Positions 1-11,302 of a DNA stretch of 64,000 bases are shown in pieces; within the stretch, counting starts at the first letter, position 1, and the number at the start of each line of letters is the position of its first letter. This stretch comes from Dichetophora obliterata (Eukaryota > Arthropoda > Insecta > Diptera > Sciomyzidae). The notes beneath the pieces are model-generated. The model saw only the letters and a list, made by a program, of their open reading frames with translations, searched no databases and was not told where the DNA came from. The position numbers and the translations under genes were made by a program. The stretch lies in assembly GCA_963920525.1 (NCBI GenBank), contig OY986436.1, positions 90,979,868 to 91,043,867 of the forward strand, given 5' to 3'.

Positions 1-1148
1 TGGCTACTTTCGGCAACTGTACTAAAAAAGGCGTCATCGCTATATAGCCACACCCACTTTTTGAGAAATCATTACATTTGACTACTGGGTCTATTGAGCT
101 AAAATCTTAACTTAGTTTGTACGGTTACTGTCAGGAACTGTACTAAAAATTGGTTTCCACGCCCCCTTTTACCGCCCACAAACCATTGAAAACGTTTTAT
201 TTCAACGGTTTGGGTCGTATTAGACAAAAATTTTGTAATTTAGCTCATATGGTTACTCTCGGCAAGAGCACTAAAAATAGGCCTGTCCCACTTTAGTTAA
301 ACTGACTTTTCGGGGGGTCAACGTAAAGTGAAGCAAAGTGCGCCAGGCTTTAGCTAAATTGAGCTAAAATTTTGGCAGTCGATTTGTTTCGTGTACGAGA
401 TGGTTTAAGGGAAATAATTTTGCCGCATCCCTTTTTACCGCTTACAAAACAACAAAAATTCTATATTTCAAACAGTTTTGATTGTATTTGACTAAAATTT
501 GGCTATTTAATTCATATGGTTACTTTTGGCAGTTATACTGAAAATGGTGAATATTTTTGGCATTTCTTGACATTTTCGTATATGGCATTAAGGCGGTCTG
601 GGGCCGAACAACGTCTGCCGAGGAATACAAGTCTTATGTAACCACTCTTGATGTAAACACTAACTGCAAAAGCGGGTCGACCGATTAAACGAAAATTTTA
701 GGGTACTATGCCTGGCATCATACAATGAAATCAATTAAAAATTGCACATCGGCGTTCCTTTCATATGACATAGCATTTATTTGCAAAAATTCTTCCAGCT
801 AAGCGCAAAAATTATTTTACTGGTTTTGTCATCAAAACAACAAGGGTACCCTTTCTGATTTTTTTCGCGAAATTTATTTGTTCCAAAATGTTGTTTTTAT
901 ATTTTTTACAAAAAGTCAAAAATAATTTATGTGAAAAATTACCCCAATATCTCTTTCCAATCAAATTTACAACATTTGCTGCCAAAGCCTATATCTCAAA
1001 TAATCAAAATTTATGATTAAAAATCTATTTTTTTATACAATTGACAATCTATAGTAATAAAAATAATTTTCTGTTTGTTTGTTTGTTTGGCCTTTATACA
1101 AATCTAAACGGCCCAACGGATTTGCTCAAACTAGGTGCACATATTATA
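1..1148 (+). mobile_element. Helitron, outer copy, 5' part (cut by window edge)
   Basis: This stretch is the reverse complement of about 2029-3175, with only scattered single-base differences. It is the 5' part of a non-autonomous Helitron on the plus strand whose 3' part resumes at 4160. The sequence ends ...ATTATA at 1148 and resumes TTTATTCTA at 4160, reproducing the uninterrupted form seen around 2022-2037 in the inner copy. About 1 kb of its 5' end should lie left of the window. No Rep/helicase coding is visible, so it depends on an autonomous partner. Confidence 0.85.
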
Positions 1149-2436
1149 CTAGCTGAAACCCGGCGCGTTGCTGCCTCGTCCCGTTTCCAAAAACCCATCA
1201 AATGTTAACATTGAACATAGCATGTTTAAATTGTGGTTAAATACTAAATCTGTGCTACCTATAATTCCAAAGCTATTCGATAAATCATAAAGTAACTTAA
1301 TCATAAAAGCCATTTCTTTTGATTGGAAAGAGATATTGGGGTAATTTTTTCACATAAATTATTTTTAAGACTTGAATTTTTTGTAAAAAATATAAAAACA
1401 ACATTTTGGAAAAAATAAATTTCGCCAAAAAAATCAAAGGGTGTACCTTGTTGTTTTGATGACAAAAACAGTAAAATAATTTTTGCGCTTATCTGGAAGA
1501 ATTTTTGCAAATAAATGCTATGTCATATGAAAGTTAGTCAGATGTGCAATTTTGAATTGATTTCATTTTTACAACAAAAACAATTTTTGAGTCATTTTTT
1601 GAGTAAAAAGTCAATATTTTTGACCTTTTTTGACATAATTATAAAACATAGTTTCACTGACTAAAAGGTACAGTTCAACCCATTTTTGTAAAGTATATTT
1701 ATTGATCTTTTGAACAAAAAAAATTTGAATCAAATATATTAATGGACAGCAGAGATATTTGCATCCAAAGACCAAACTTTGATTTTCATGTCGTTTTTTT
1801 CTCATTCTTTGGTAACGATGTTTTTTGAAAAAGTCATTGTACTGAAAATTTCTACAATTTTGAGTGTATGTGAGTGTTTTTGATGCCAAAATAACAGAAA
1901 TTTTTTAAATTAAAAACAAAAAACTTCGATAAAAAATTATTATAATAACAAAATTGCCGTTAGTTGGAAAAGTTCGGAGGGGGCGTGGCAAAAAATTAGT
2001 ATGTAACATTTTAAGTTAGAATAAATATAATATGTGCACCTAGTTTGAGCAAAATCCGTTGGGCCGTTTAGATTTGTATAAAGGCCAAACAAACAAACAA
2101 ACAGAAAATTATTTTTATTACTATAGATTGTCAATTGTATAAAAAAATAGATTTTTAATCATAAATTTTGATTATTTGAGATATAGGCTTTGGCAGCAAA
2201 TGTTGTAAATTTGATTGGAAAGAGATATTGGGGTAATTTTTCACATAAATTATTTTTGACTTTTTGTAAAAAATATAAAAACAACATTTTGGAACAAATA
2301 AATTTCGCGAAAAAAATCAGAAAGGGTACCCTTGTTGTTTTGATGACAAAACCAGTAAAATAATTTTTGCGCTTAGCTGGAAGAATTTTTGCAAATAAAT
2401 GCTATGTCATATGAAAGGAACGCCGATGTGCAATTT

Positions 2437-2619
2437 TTAATTGATTTCATTGTATGATGCCAGGCATAGTACCCTAAAATTTTCGTTTAAATCGGTCGAC
2501 CCGCTTTTGCAGTTAGTGTTTACATCAAGAGTGGTTACATAAGACTTGTATTCCTCGGCAGACGTTGTTCGGCCCCAGACCGCCTTAATGCCATATACGA
2601 AAATGTCAAGAAATGCCAA
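2437..2619 (-). other. Exon-like open stretch inside the Helitron (possible captured host exon)
   Basis: The minus strand is open for 60 codons, with composition richer in GC and more protein-like than its surroundings (for example VYGIKAVWGRTTSAEEYKSY and a later NENFRVLCLASYNEI). There is no ATG; the first codon used is TTG, which fits an internal exon piece rather than a complete gene. The outer Helitron carries the same stretch at about 555-735 with a 1-base deletion near 686 that breaks the frame. I do not recognise the protein. Helitrons are known to capture exons, but capture here is an inference. Confidence 0.35.
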
Positions 2620-2904
2620 AAATATTCACCATTTTCAGTATAACTGCCAAAAGTAACCATATGAATTAAATAGCCAAATTTTAGTCAAATACAATCAAAA
2701 CTGTTTGAAATATAGAATTTTTGTTGTTTTGTAAGCGGTAAAAAGGGGTGCGGCAAAATTATTTCCCTTAAACCATCTCGTACACGAAACAAATCGACTG
2801 CCAAAATTTTAGCTCAATTTAGCTAAAGCCTGGCGCACTTTGCTTCACTTTACGTTGACCCCCCGAAAAGTCAGTTTAACTAAAGTGGGACAGGCCTATT
2901 TTTA

Positions 2905-3560
2905 GTGCTCTTGCCGAGAGTAACCATATGAGCTAAATTACAAAATTTTTGTCTAATACGACCCAAACCGTTGAAATAAAACGTTTTCAATGGTTTGTGG
3001 GCGGTAAAAGGGGGCGTGGAAACCAATTTTTAGTACAGTTCCTGACAGTAACCGTACAAACTAAGTTAAGATTTTAGCTCAATAGACCCAGTAGTCAAAT
3101 GTAATGATTTCTCAAAAAGTGGGTGTGGCTATATAGCGATGACGCCTTTTTTAGTACAGTTGCCGAAAGTAGCCATACAAACTTAGGTATCACATGTTAG
3201 TCTTATACGGCCAAAACTGCTTGAAATATAGCATTTTCACTGATTTGTGGGCGCATAAAGGGGGCGTGGAAACCAATTTTTCGTACAGTTACTGTCAGTA
3301 ACTACACAAACCAAAGTACCAAATTTAAGTCTTATACGACCAAAACCGTCTGAAATAAAGCGTTTTCATTTCTTTGTGGGCGGTAAAAGGGGGCGTGGAA
3401 ACCCATTTTAAGTACAGTTATCGACAGTAACCGTACATACTAAATTACAAAATTTTAGCCTTATACGATCCAAACTGACTGAAATATAACATTTTTATTG
3501 ATTTGGGGGCGGTAAAAGGGGGGTGTGGCACTTTTTTTCCCTCAACCATCTCGTAGCTGA
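2905..3560. repeat. Degenerate ~125-bp direct repeats in the Helitron body
   Basis: At least five consecutive modules of about 120-130 bp share the order TTTTTAGTACAGTT..C(A)GTAACC.TACAAACTAA, ACGACC(A)AAACCGT.TGAAATA, and TTGTGGGCGGTAAAAGGGGG ending in CGTGG. Module starts are near 2908, 3030, 3151, 3280 and 3407. Divergent versions continue at 3665-3960. The same module recurs in Helitron fragments near 60.6 and 63.6 kb. Confidence 0.75.
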
Positions 3561-4078
3561 AACAAATCGGCTGCCAAAATTTCAGGTCAATCGGTTTAGT
3601 AGTTTTGGAGTCTATAGACATCACACAGCCAGACACACATTGTTTTGCTTTTTATGTATATAGATATCGATTTGTGGGCGGTAAAAGTAGGCGTGAAAAC
3701 ATTTATATATAGTAACCGCCTCTTGGAGCACCTATACAGCAAGTTTCACTGTAAAAGTGTATAGAACTCTGGAATTGCCATGATTTTGAAAAAGTGGGCG
3801 TATTTATATGACAACCACGCCCATTTTTTGTCCACTTACCGACAGTAACCATCTGAACAAAATTACCAAATCTTAGTTTTTTACGATTGAAACCGTCTGA
3901 TATATATCCTTTTTTTGTTTGTGATCGATGGAGCAAATTTGGCTTGTATGGGAGGTACCACGCCCCCTTGTCCAATCGTTACCAAACCTCACAGGAACAC
4001 TCTCAAGATGTGGGTTCAGTTTCCCTGAAAATTTCATAATGATCGGTTCAGCGGTTTCAGAGTCTATACGTGATATAG

Positions 4079-4137
4079 CCACATACCCACATACCCACAT
4101 ACCCACATACCCACATACCCACATACCCACATACATA
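4079..4137. repeat. 8-bp microsatellite (CACATACC)n
   Basis: About seven copies of an 8-bp unit (CACATACC) near the 5' terminus of the inner Helitron (about 20 bp from its TC end on the minus strand). The position matches the variable microsatellite often found near Helitron ends. Confidence 0.85.
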
Positions 4138-4159
4138 CATCCATTTTTATATATATAGA

Positions 4160-5034
4160 TTTATTCTAACTTAAAATGTTACATACTAATTTTTTGCCAC
4201 GCCCCCTCCGAACTTTTCCAACTAACGGCAATTTTGTTATTATAATAATTTTTTATCGAAGTTTTTTGTTTTTAATTTAAAAAATTTCTGTTATTTTGGC
4301 ATCAAAAACACTCACATACACTCAAAATTGTAGAAATTTTCAGTACAATGACTTTTTCAAAAAACATCGTTACCAAAGAATGAGAAAAAAACGACATGAA
4401 AATCAAAGTTTGGTCTTTGGATGCAAATATCTCTGCTGTCCATTAATATATTTGATTCAAATTTTTTTGTTCAAAAGATCAATAAATATACTTTACAAAA
4501 ATGGGTTGAACTGTACCTTTTAGTCAGTGAAACTATGTTTTATAATTATGTCAAAAAAGGTCAAAAATATTGACTTTTTACTCAAAAAATGACTCAAAAA
4601 TTGTTTTTGTTGTAAAAATGAAATCAATTCAAAATTGCACATCTGACTAACTTTCATATGACATAGCATTTATTTGCAAAAATTCTTCCAGATAAGCGCA
4701 AAAATTATTTTACTGTTTTTGTCATCAAAACAACAAGGTACACCCTTTGATTTTTTTGGCGAAATTTATTTTTCCAAAATGTTGTTTTTATATTTTTTAC
4801 AAAAAATTCAAGTCTTAAAAATAATTTATGTGAAAAAATTACCCCAATATCTCTTTCCAATCAAAAGAAATGGCTTTTATGATTAAGTTACTTTATGATT
4901 TATCGAATAGCTTTGGAATTATAGGTAGCACAGATTTAGTATTTAACCACAATTTAAACATGCTATGTTCAATGTTAACATTTGATGGGTTTTTGGAAAC
5001 GGGACGAGGCAGCAACGCGCCGGGTTTCAGCTAG
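4160..5034 (+). mobile_element. Helitron, outer copy, 3' part
   Basis: Reverse complement of about 1149-2030. It ends with the Helitron 3' signature CGGGTTTCAG-CTAG at 5021-5034 followed by host T. The region 4640-4870 is also a degraded direct repeat of 780-960 in the 5' part, so the family carries an internal duplication. Open stretches here are not convincing coding sequence. Confidence 0.85.
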
Positions 5035-5035
5035 T

Positions 5036-8000
5036 ATAATATAATATAATATAATATAATATAATATAATATAATATAATATAATATAATATAATATAAT
5101 ATAATATAATATAATATAATATAATATAATATAATATAATATAATATAATATAATATAATATAATATAATATAATATAATATAATATAATATAATATAAT
5201 ATAATATAATATAATATAATATAATATAATATAATATAATATAATATAATATAATATAATATAATATAATATAATATAATATAATATAATATAATATAAT
5301 ATAATATAATATAATATAATATAATATAATATAATATAATATAATATAATATAATATAATATAATATAATATAATATAATATAATATAATATAATATAAT
5401 ATAATATAATATAATATAATATAATATAATATAATATAATATAATATAATATAATATAATATAATATAATATAATATAATATAATATAATATAATATAAT
5501 ATAATATAATATAATATAATATAATATAATATAATATAATATAATATAATATAATATAATATAATATAATATAATATAATATAATATAATATAATATAAT
5601 ATAATATAATATAATATAATAAAATATAATATAATAAAATATAATATAATAAAATATAATATAATATAATATAATATAATATAATATAATATAATATAAT
5701 ATAATATAATATAATAAAATATAATATAATATAATATAATATAATATAATATAATATAATAAAATATAATATAATATAATATAATATAATATAATATAAT
5801 ATAATATAATATAATATAATATAATATAATATAATATAATATAATATAATATAATATAATATAATATAATATAATATAATATAATATAATATAATATAAT
5901 ATAATATAATATAATATAATATAATATAATATAATATAATATAATATAATATAATATAATATAATATAATATAATATAATATAATATAATATAATATAAT
6001 ATAATATAATATAATATAATATAATATAATATAATATAATATAATATAATATAATATAATATAATATAATATAATATAATATAATATAATATAATATAAT
6101 ATAATATAATATAATATAATATAATATAATATAATATAATATAATATAATATAATATAATATAATATAATATAATATAATATAATATAATATAATATAAT
6201 ATAATATAATATAATATAATATAATATAATATAATATAATATAATATAATATAATATAATATAATATAATATAATATAATATAATATAATATAATATAAT
6301 ATAATATAATATAATATAATATAATATAATATAATATAATATAATATAATATAATATAATATAATATAATATAATATAATATAATATAATATAATATAAT
6401 ATAATATAATATAATATAATATAATATAATATAATATAATATAATATAATATAATATAATATAATATAATATAATATAATATAATATAATATAATATAAT
6501 ATAATATAATATAATATAATATAATATAATATAATATAATATAATATAATATAATATAATATAATATAATATAATATAATATAATATAATATAATATAAT
6601 ATAATATAATATAATATAATATAATATAATATAATATAATATAATATAATATAATATAATATAATATAATATAATATAATATAATATAATATAATATAAT
6701 ATAATATAATATAATATAATATAATATAATATAATATAATATAATATAATATAATATAATATAATATAATATAATATAATATAATATAATATAATATAAT
6801 ATAATATAATATAATATAATATAATATAATATAATATAATATAATATAATATAATATAATATAATATAATATAATATAATATAATATAATATAATATAAT
6901 ATAATATAATATAATATAATATAATATAATATAATATAATATAATATAATATAATATAATATAATATAATATAATATAATATAATATAATATAATATAAT
7001 ATAATATAATATAATATAATATAATATAATATAATATAATATAATATAATATAATATAATATAATATAATATAATATAATATAATATAATATAATATAAT
7101 ATAATATAATATAATATAATATAATATAATATAATATAATATAATATAATATAATATAATATAATATAATATAATATAATATAATATAATATAATATAAT
7201 ATAATATAATATAATATAATATAATATAATATAATATAATATAATATAATATAATATAATATAATATAATATAATATAATATAATATAATATAATATAAT
7301 ATAATATAATATAATATAATATAATATAATATAATATAATATAATATAATATAATATAATATAATATAATATAATATAATATAATATAATATAATATAAT
7401 ATAATATAATATAATATAATATAATATAATATAATATAATATAATATAATATAATATAATATAATATAATATAATATAATATAATATAATATAATATAAT
7501 ATAATATAATATAATATAATATAATATAATATAATATAATATAATATAATATAATATAATATAATATAATATAATATAATATAATATAATATAATATAAT
7601 ATAATATAATATAATATAATATAATATAATATAATATAATATAATATAATATAATATAATATAATATAATATAATATAATATAATATAATATAATATAAT
7701 ATAATATAATATAATATAATATAATATAATATAATATAATATAATATAATATAATATAATATAATATAATATAATATAATATAATATAATATAATATAAT
7801 ATAATATAATATAATATAATATAATATAATATAATATAATATAATATAATATAATATAATATAATATAATATAATATAATATAATATAATATAATATAAT
7901 ATAATATAATATAATATAATATAATATAATATAATATAATATAATATAATATAATATAATATAATATAATATAATATAATATAATATAATATAATATAAT

Positions 8001-8285
8001 ATAATATAATATAATATAATATAATATAATATAATATAATATAATATAATATAATATAATATAATATAATATAATATAATATAATATAATATAATATAAT
8101 ATAATATAATATAATATAATATAATATAATATAATATAATATAATATAATATAATATAATATAATATAATATAATATAATATAATATAATATAATATAAT
8201 ATAATATAATATAATATAATATAATATAATATAATATAATATAATATAATATAATATAATATAATATAATATAATATAATATAAT
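5036..8285. repeat. ATAAT pentanucleotide array, ~650 copies
   Basis: 3,250 bp of uninterrupted ATAAT. I see only five variant units (AAAAT), starting at 5621, 5636, 5651, 5716 and 5761, all within 145 bp; everything else reads as perfect. On the minus strand it gives a spurious 1,125-codon frame of repeated ILYYI, which is not a gene. The array begins directly after the Helitron CTAG at 5034 and is in phase with the host T at 5035. It ends at AACATTAACCC from 8286. Confidence 0.97.
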
Positions 8286-8440
8286 AACATTAACCCTATA
8301 TCGCTCAATAACGTCAATTTCAATTTTTTACCTAAAAATTTCTCAAACTGTCTTAAAAATAAAGAAAAAAACTTTTGTTTTGAAATAATACTTTTTTTAT
8401 ACAAATATTTGCAAAAAAAAATTTTTAAGGTTTAAAAGAT
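8286..8440. other. AT-rich spacer, nothing recognised
   Basis: Sequence between the ATAAT array and the foldback element. It has long A and T runs and no coding or repeat signal I can name. Confidence 0.6.
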
Positions 8441-9505
8441 TAACATATTTCCTTTAAAAATTTTTTAAAATTTCCCCTTTCCGCTGTAAAAATGTAATGG
8501 AAAATATATTTAAGAATTTTTTGATGAGAAATGACAGCACTTTTACTTAGAAGTTGGACAAAACCACCCCTTAGCGATTATCTCCATTATTAAGGGGGAT
8601 ATAAAATGAATGGACTTACGCCACTTGTCCTCTGAAAATTTTTTAAAATTTCTCCTTTCCGCTGTAAAAATGTAATGGAAAATATTCTAAAATTTTTTTA
8701 TGAGTTATGGCAGCATTTTTATCTAGAAATTGAACAAAACCGCTCCTTAGCGATTATCTCCATTATTAAGGGAGATTTAAAATGAATGGACTTAAACCAC
8801 TTGTCTTCTGATAGATGATTTTTACAAAGTAGATTTTAAGAAAAATAAGGTAAGCAGACCTCAAGCACTTTATGAAGTAAAACAGGAAGCGTTTTATAAA
8901 AAGAATGAAACTGACAGCAGCAAAGAAAAAGGATGTAATGGAGCACCACTTATTTTTGACCAATTTGGAATTAACAAGACAATTAGGTTTAGAAAATGAA
9001 ATTTCAGATAACGATAACGATGAAAACTTATATTTGTAAAGATTTTTGATATACTACATATACTGTACTACTAAATGTATAATACTACATATTATTACAT
9101 TTCTACTAAATAGAAACGACTGTGTTTTATTTCAACTATGAAACTTCTTTAAGAATAAATACATTCAGGCCTCCTCAATTATTCAGAAAATCACAAACGG
9201 ATGTTTTAATCGTACTTCTGAAACTAATTCAGTCAATCCTTACCAAAAACTCTTAAAAAAAAATTTAACATTAGATTTTTACAGCGAAAAGGAGAAGTTT
9301 GAAAAAATGTTCAGGGGACAAGTGGAGTAAGTCCATTCAAGCTCCCTTAATAATGAAGATAATCGCTAAAAGGTGGTTTTGTCCAACGTCAAGGTGAAAA
9401 TACTGCCATTCCTCATAAAAAAATTCTTAAAAAATATCTCCCACTAGATTCCTACAGCGGAAACGCGATATTTCAAAAAGTGTTTAGTGGACCAGTGGCG
9501 CAAGT
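8441..9505. mobile_element. Foldback-type element with tandem ~180-bp arm units
   Basis: Two direct units lie at about 8445-8625 and 8630-8805. Each contains TTTCCGCTGTAAAAATGTAA, CCTTAGCGATTATCTCCATT and ATGGACTTACGCCACTTG or close variants. Inverted versions follow at about 9240-9380 and 9400-9500 (for example GGACAAGTGGAGTAAGTCCA). Arms face each other around a ~430-bp centre. The copies are diverged, so this is an old element; no TSD was resolved. Confidence 0.6.
8905..9039 (+). CDS. Small ORF in foldback centre, possible C-terminal exon (unrecognised)
   Basis: A 44-codon frame runs from ATG at 8905 to TAA at 9037-9039. It reads MKLTAAKKKDVMEHHLFLTN followed by a leucine-rich stretch and an acidic tail rich in D, N and E. 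The basic-then-acidic pattern resembles the end of a nuclear protein, and an in-frame stop lies just upstream. I do not recognise a family. It sits between the inverted arms of the foldback element, where a remnant of element-encoded or captured coding sequence would lie. Confidence 0.2.
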   Translation: MKLTAAKKKDVMEHHLFLTNLELTRQLGLENEISDNDNDENLYL

Positions 9506-9522
9506 CCAAATTTGTTTACTAA

Positions 9523-9997
9523 CAGGCATGCTACACAGGCCAGTATACTAGCTCTGTAGTTCGAAAAAATCAATATATTCACACTTTTTTACAAGTACAC
9601 TCACGCTGGATTCACTTTCACACCACTTTCATTGCTACTGGCAACGCAATTTCAGAGTCAGTGGATTTTGACAGCAGTGGCCAGTGTATGTCAAAAAGGG
9701 GGATATCAGTGTTGTTTTTAATTACTTTTGGTGGGTTTATTTCGAATTTTCGTCGATTTCGGTAAGGAAGCAACACTGAAAGCTTGTTTACAATTAAAAG
9801 AAGAAAAAAAAACAAGTAAAGCACACGCAAACTGCAATAGCAGCGAGAAAATTCGCATTCGATGGAATTTTTGCAATGAACTTTCACGTGCATGTGTAGC
9901 ACCTCTTGCTACTAGCATGAAAGTTCGACATTTTTCGAATCATTCGAACAGTGCACGTATTCTTTCGCACTTTCACTGTCACATGCCTGTGTAACCG
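9523..9997. mobile_element. Possible small TIR element
   Basis: The left edge CAGGCATGCTACACAGGCC and the right edge (reverse complement CAGGCCGGTTACACAGGCAT) share CAGGC and TACACAGGC at matching spacing. No convincing TSD. Open frames within (for example 9728-9994) lack protein-like features. Confidence 0.3.
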
Positions 9998-10354
9998 GCC
10001 TGTAATTGCAATATTCTGCATAATTTTTTGGTACTATGTTGTTTATTTTTTACGACATGAATAGCTCCATTTATGCTCTTGACCTAGCTTATAAGCAAAC
10101 TAAGTTCTTTATACTTGGAATTTATTATAAGAATTTTTCTATATGTTCGATTTTCTCAAAACTACCAAAAATGGACTTACGTCACTTGTGCTCTGAAAAA
10201 AATAATGTAATTTGTCAGAGCAATAACAAACTATTGCATTTTGTGCAGAGATTAGGTAAGCTAAGAGTTTCTAACACGTACTCTAAATATGTTACATTTT
10301 CCCCTTCACTTCTACGTACTTAACTCAATTTCCCTGAAATATTGACTTTTCACT
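9998..10354. other. No gene; contains one copy of the foldback terminal motif
   Basis: Mostly featureless. At 10165-10200 the string ATGGACTTACGTCACTTGTG (then CTCTGAA) repeats the edge motif of the 8.4-9.5 kb foldback units. The 95-codon plus frame at 10036-10323 looks like chance. Confidence 0.4.
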
Positions 10355-11302
10355 TCATTTCATTTCATTTTTTATTTTAATCCTTGGATACAACTTCCTT
10401 ATAGATTAAAAGAATACAATAAATATTAACAAAAATGTTATTAAAACTTATTTTCTCTTTTATATAATAAAAACTATAATTAAAGAATTCTATTTAATAA
10501 GTGCCTCATCACTCCTTCCAGATAGAAAAATCTATACTATGGTCAACATTAATACTATTAAGAAGATATAATGACCTATAAATAGATGCATTAGCAACAT
10601 AATTAGTACGACAAGTTGGTAGGTAAAAAATATCATTATTTCTTAGCACCCTAGCAGGTACATTAAAATCAATTTTTTTCAAAAGTACAGGACAATCAAC
10701 TGAACCAGAAATTATAACATAAGCAACAAGTAATGAAAGTAATATTCTTCTACTCTCTATAGACTTTATGTTTAATAAAAGACATCGTCCACTATGTGAG
10801 GGAAGTGGAAATTCAGGACTAAGCGTACGAAAAACAAATCGAGTAAAAGTTTTTTGCACACGCTCAATGCGGAAGCTATTAGCAGCATAGTACGGATGCC
10901 AAATTACTGATGCATATTCTAACCGGGATCGAACAAGATTAAAAAACAGCGTTTTAAAAGTGTACGGGTCTGAAAAAGAAGAAGTTTGACGCTTAATAAA
11001 TGCTAACAAAGCATAGGCTTTCGGGATGATAAAATCAAGATGTGAATTAAATGTAAACTTGGTATCAAAAACAACACCAAGAATTGATGGACATGAGATA
11101 ACAAAGTGTAATTAATATGGTATTCGGAGGGACAAATAATTTGGGTTTTCGAAAAGGACATAACAGCGCATTTCCTTAAATTTAAGAAAAGAGCATTTTT
11201 TAGAGACCAAGTATAGAGTTTATTAACTTCATTTTGAAGACGTGAAACATCAGATTGATTTCTAATTTGAAGAACAATTTTCAGGTCGTCGGCATATAGA
11301 AG
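10355..11302 (-). pseudogene. Non-LTR retrotransposon #1, 3' half of reverse transcriptase (interrupted)
   Basis: On the minus strand the catalytic box LYADDLKIV lies at about 11281-11300 (YADD at 11285-11296). It is followed by thumb-like sequence NEVNKLYTWSLKNALFLNLR and, after a frameshift near 11100, a C-terminal segment of 166 codons (10509-11009) with LEYASVIWHPYY and RIERVQKTFTRFVF, typical of Jockey/CR1-like RTs. The 3' tail near 10350-10375 is an AATGA-type repeat rather than plain poly(A). The RT is cut just upstream of YADD by non-LTR element #2; the N-terminal part is at 13139-13362. About 130 RT residues between the halves are missing. Confidence 0.8.

Larger units (their letters stand above)
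1149..4159 (-). mobile_element. Helitron, inner full-length copy (3,011 bp, non-autonomous)
   Basis: Read on the minus strand, the element starts TCTATATATATA at 4159 after a host A and ends CGGGTTTCAGCTAG at 1149 before a host T. These are canonical Helitron ends: 5' TC, 3' CTAG after a GC-rich segment, and insertion between A and T without duplication. It sits inside another copy of the same family in opposite orientation, so both ends are fixed by comparison. No Rep/helicase is encoded. A second TC-type 5' terminus occurs at 3664 (TCTATATACATA on the minus strand), so the 5' end appears tandemly doubled (3665-4159 resembles the segment starting at 3664). Confidence 0.88.

Noticed and set aside
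1611..1889. 92-codon frame in the Helitron (also 4296-4523)
   Set aside because: Lysine- and tyrosine-rich translation of AT-rich non-coding DNA; the two copies end differently and show no coding constraint.
5027..8404. 1,125-codon minus-strand frame of repeated ILYYI
   Set aside because: Pure translation of the ATAAT array; the 15-bp common period simply contains no stop codon.
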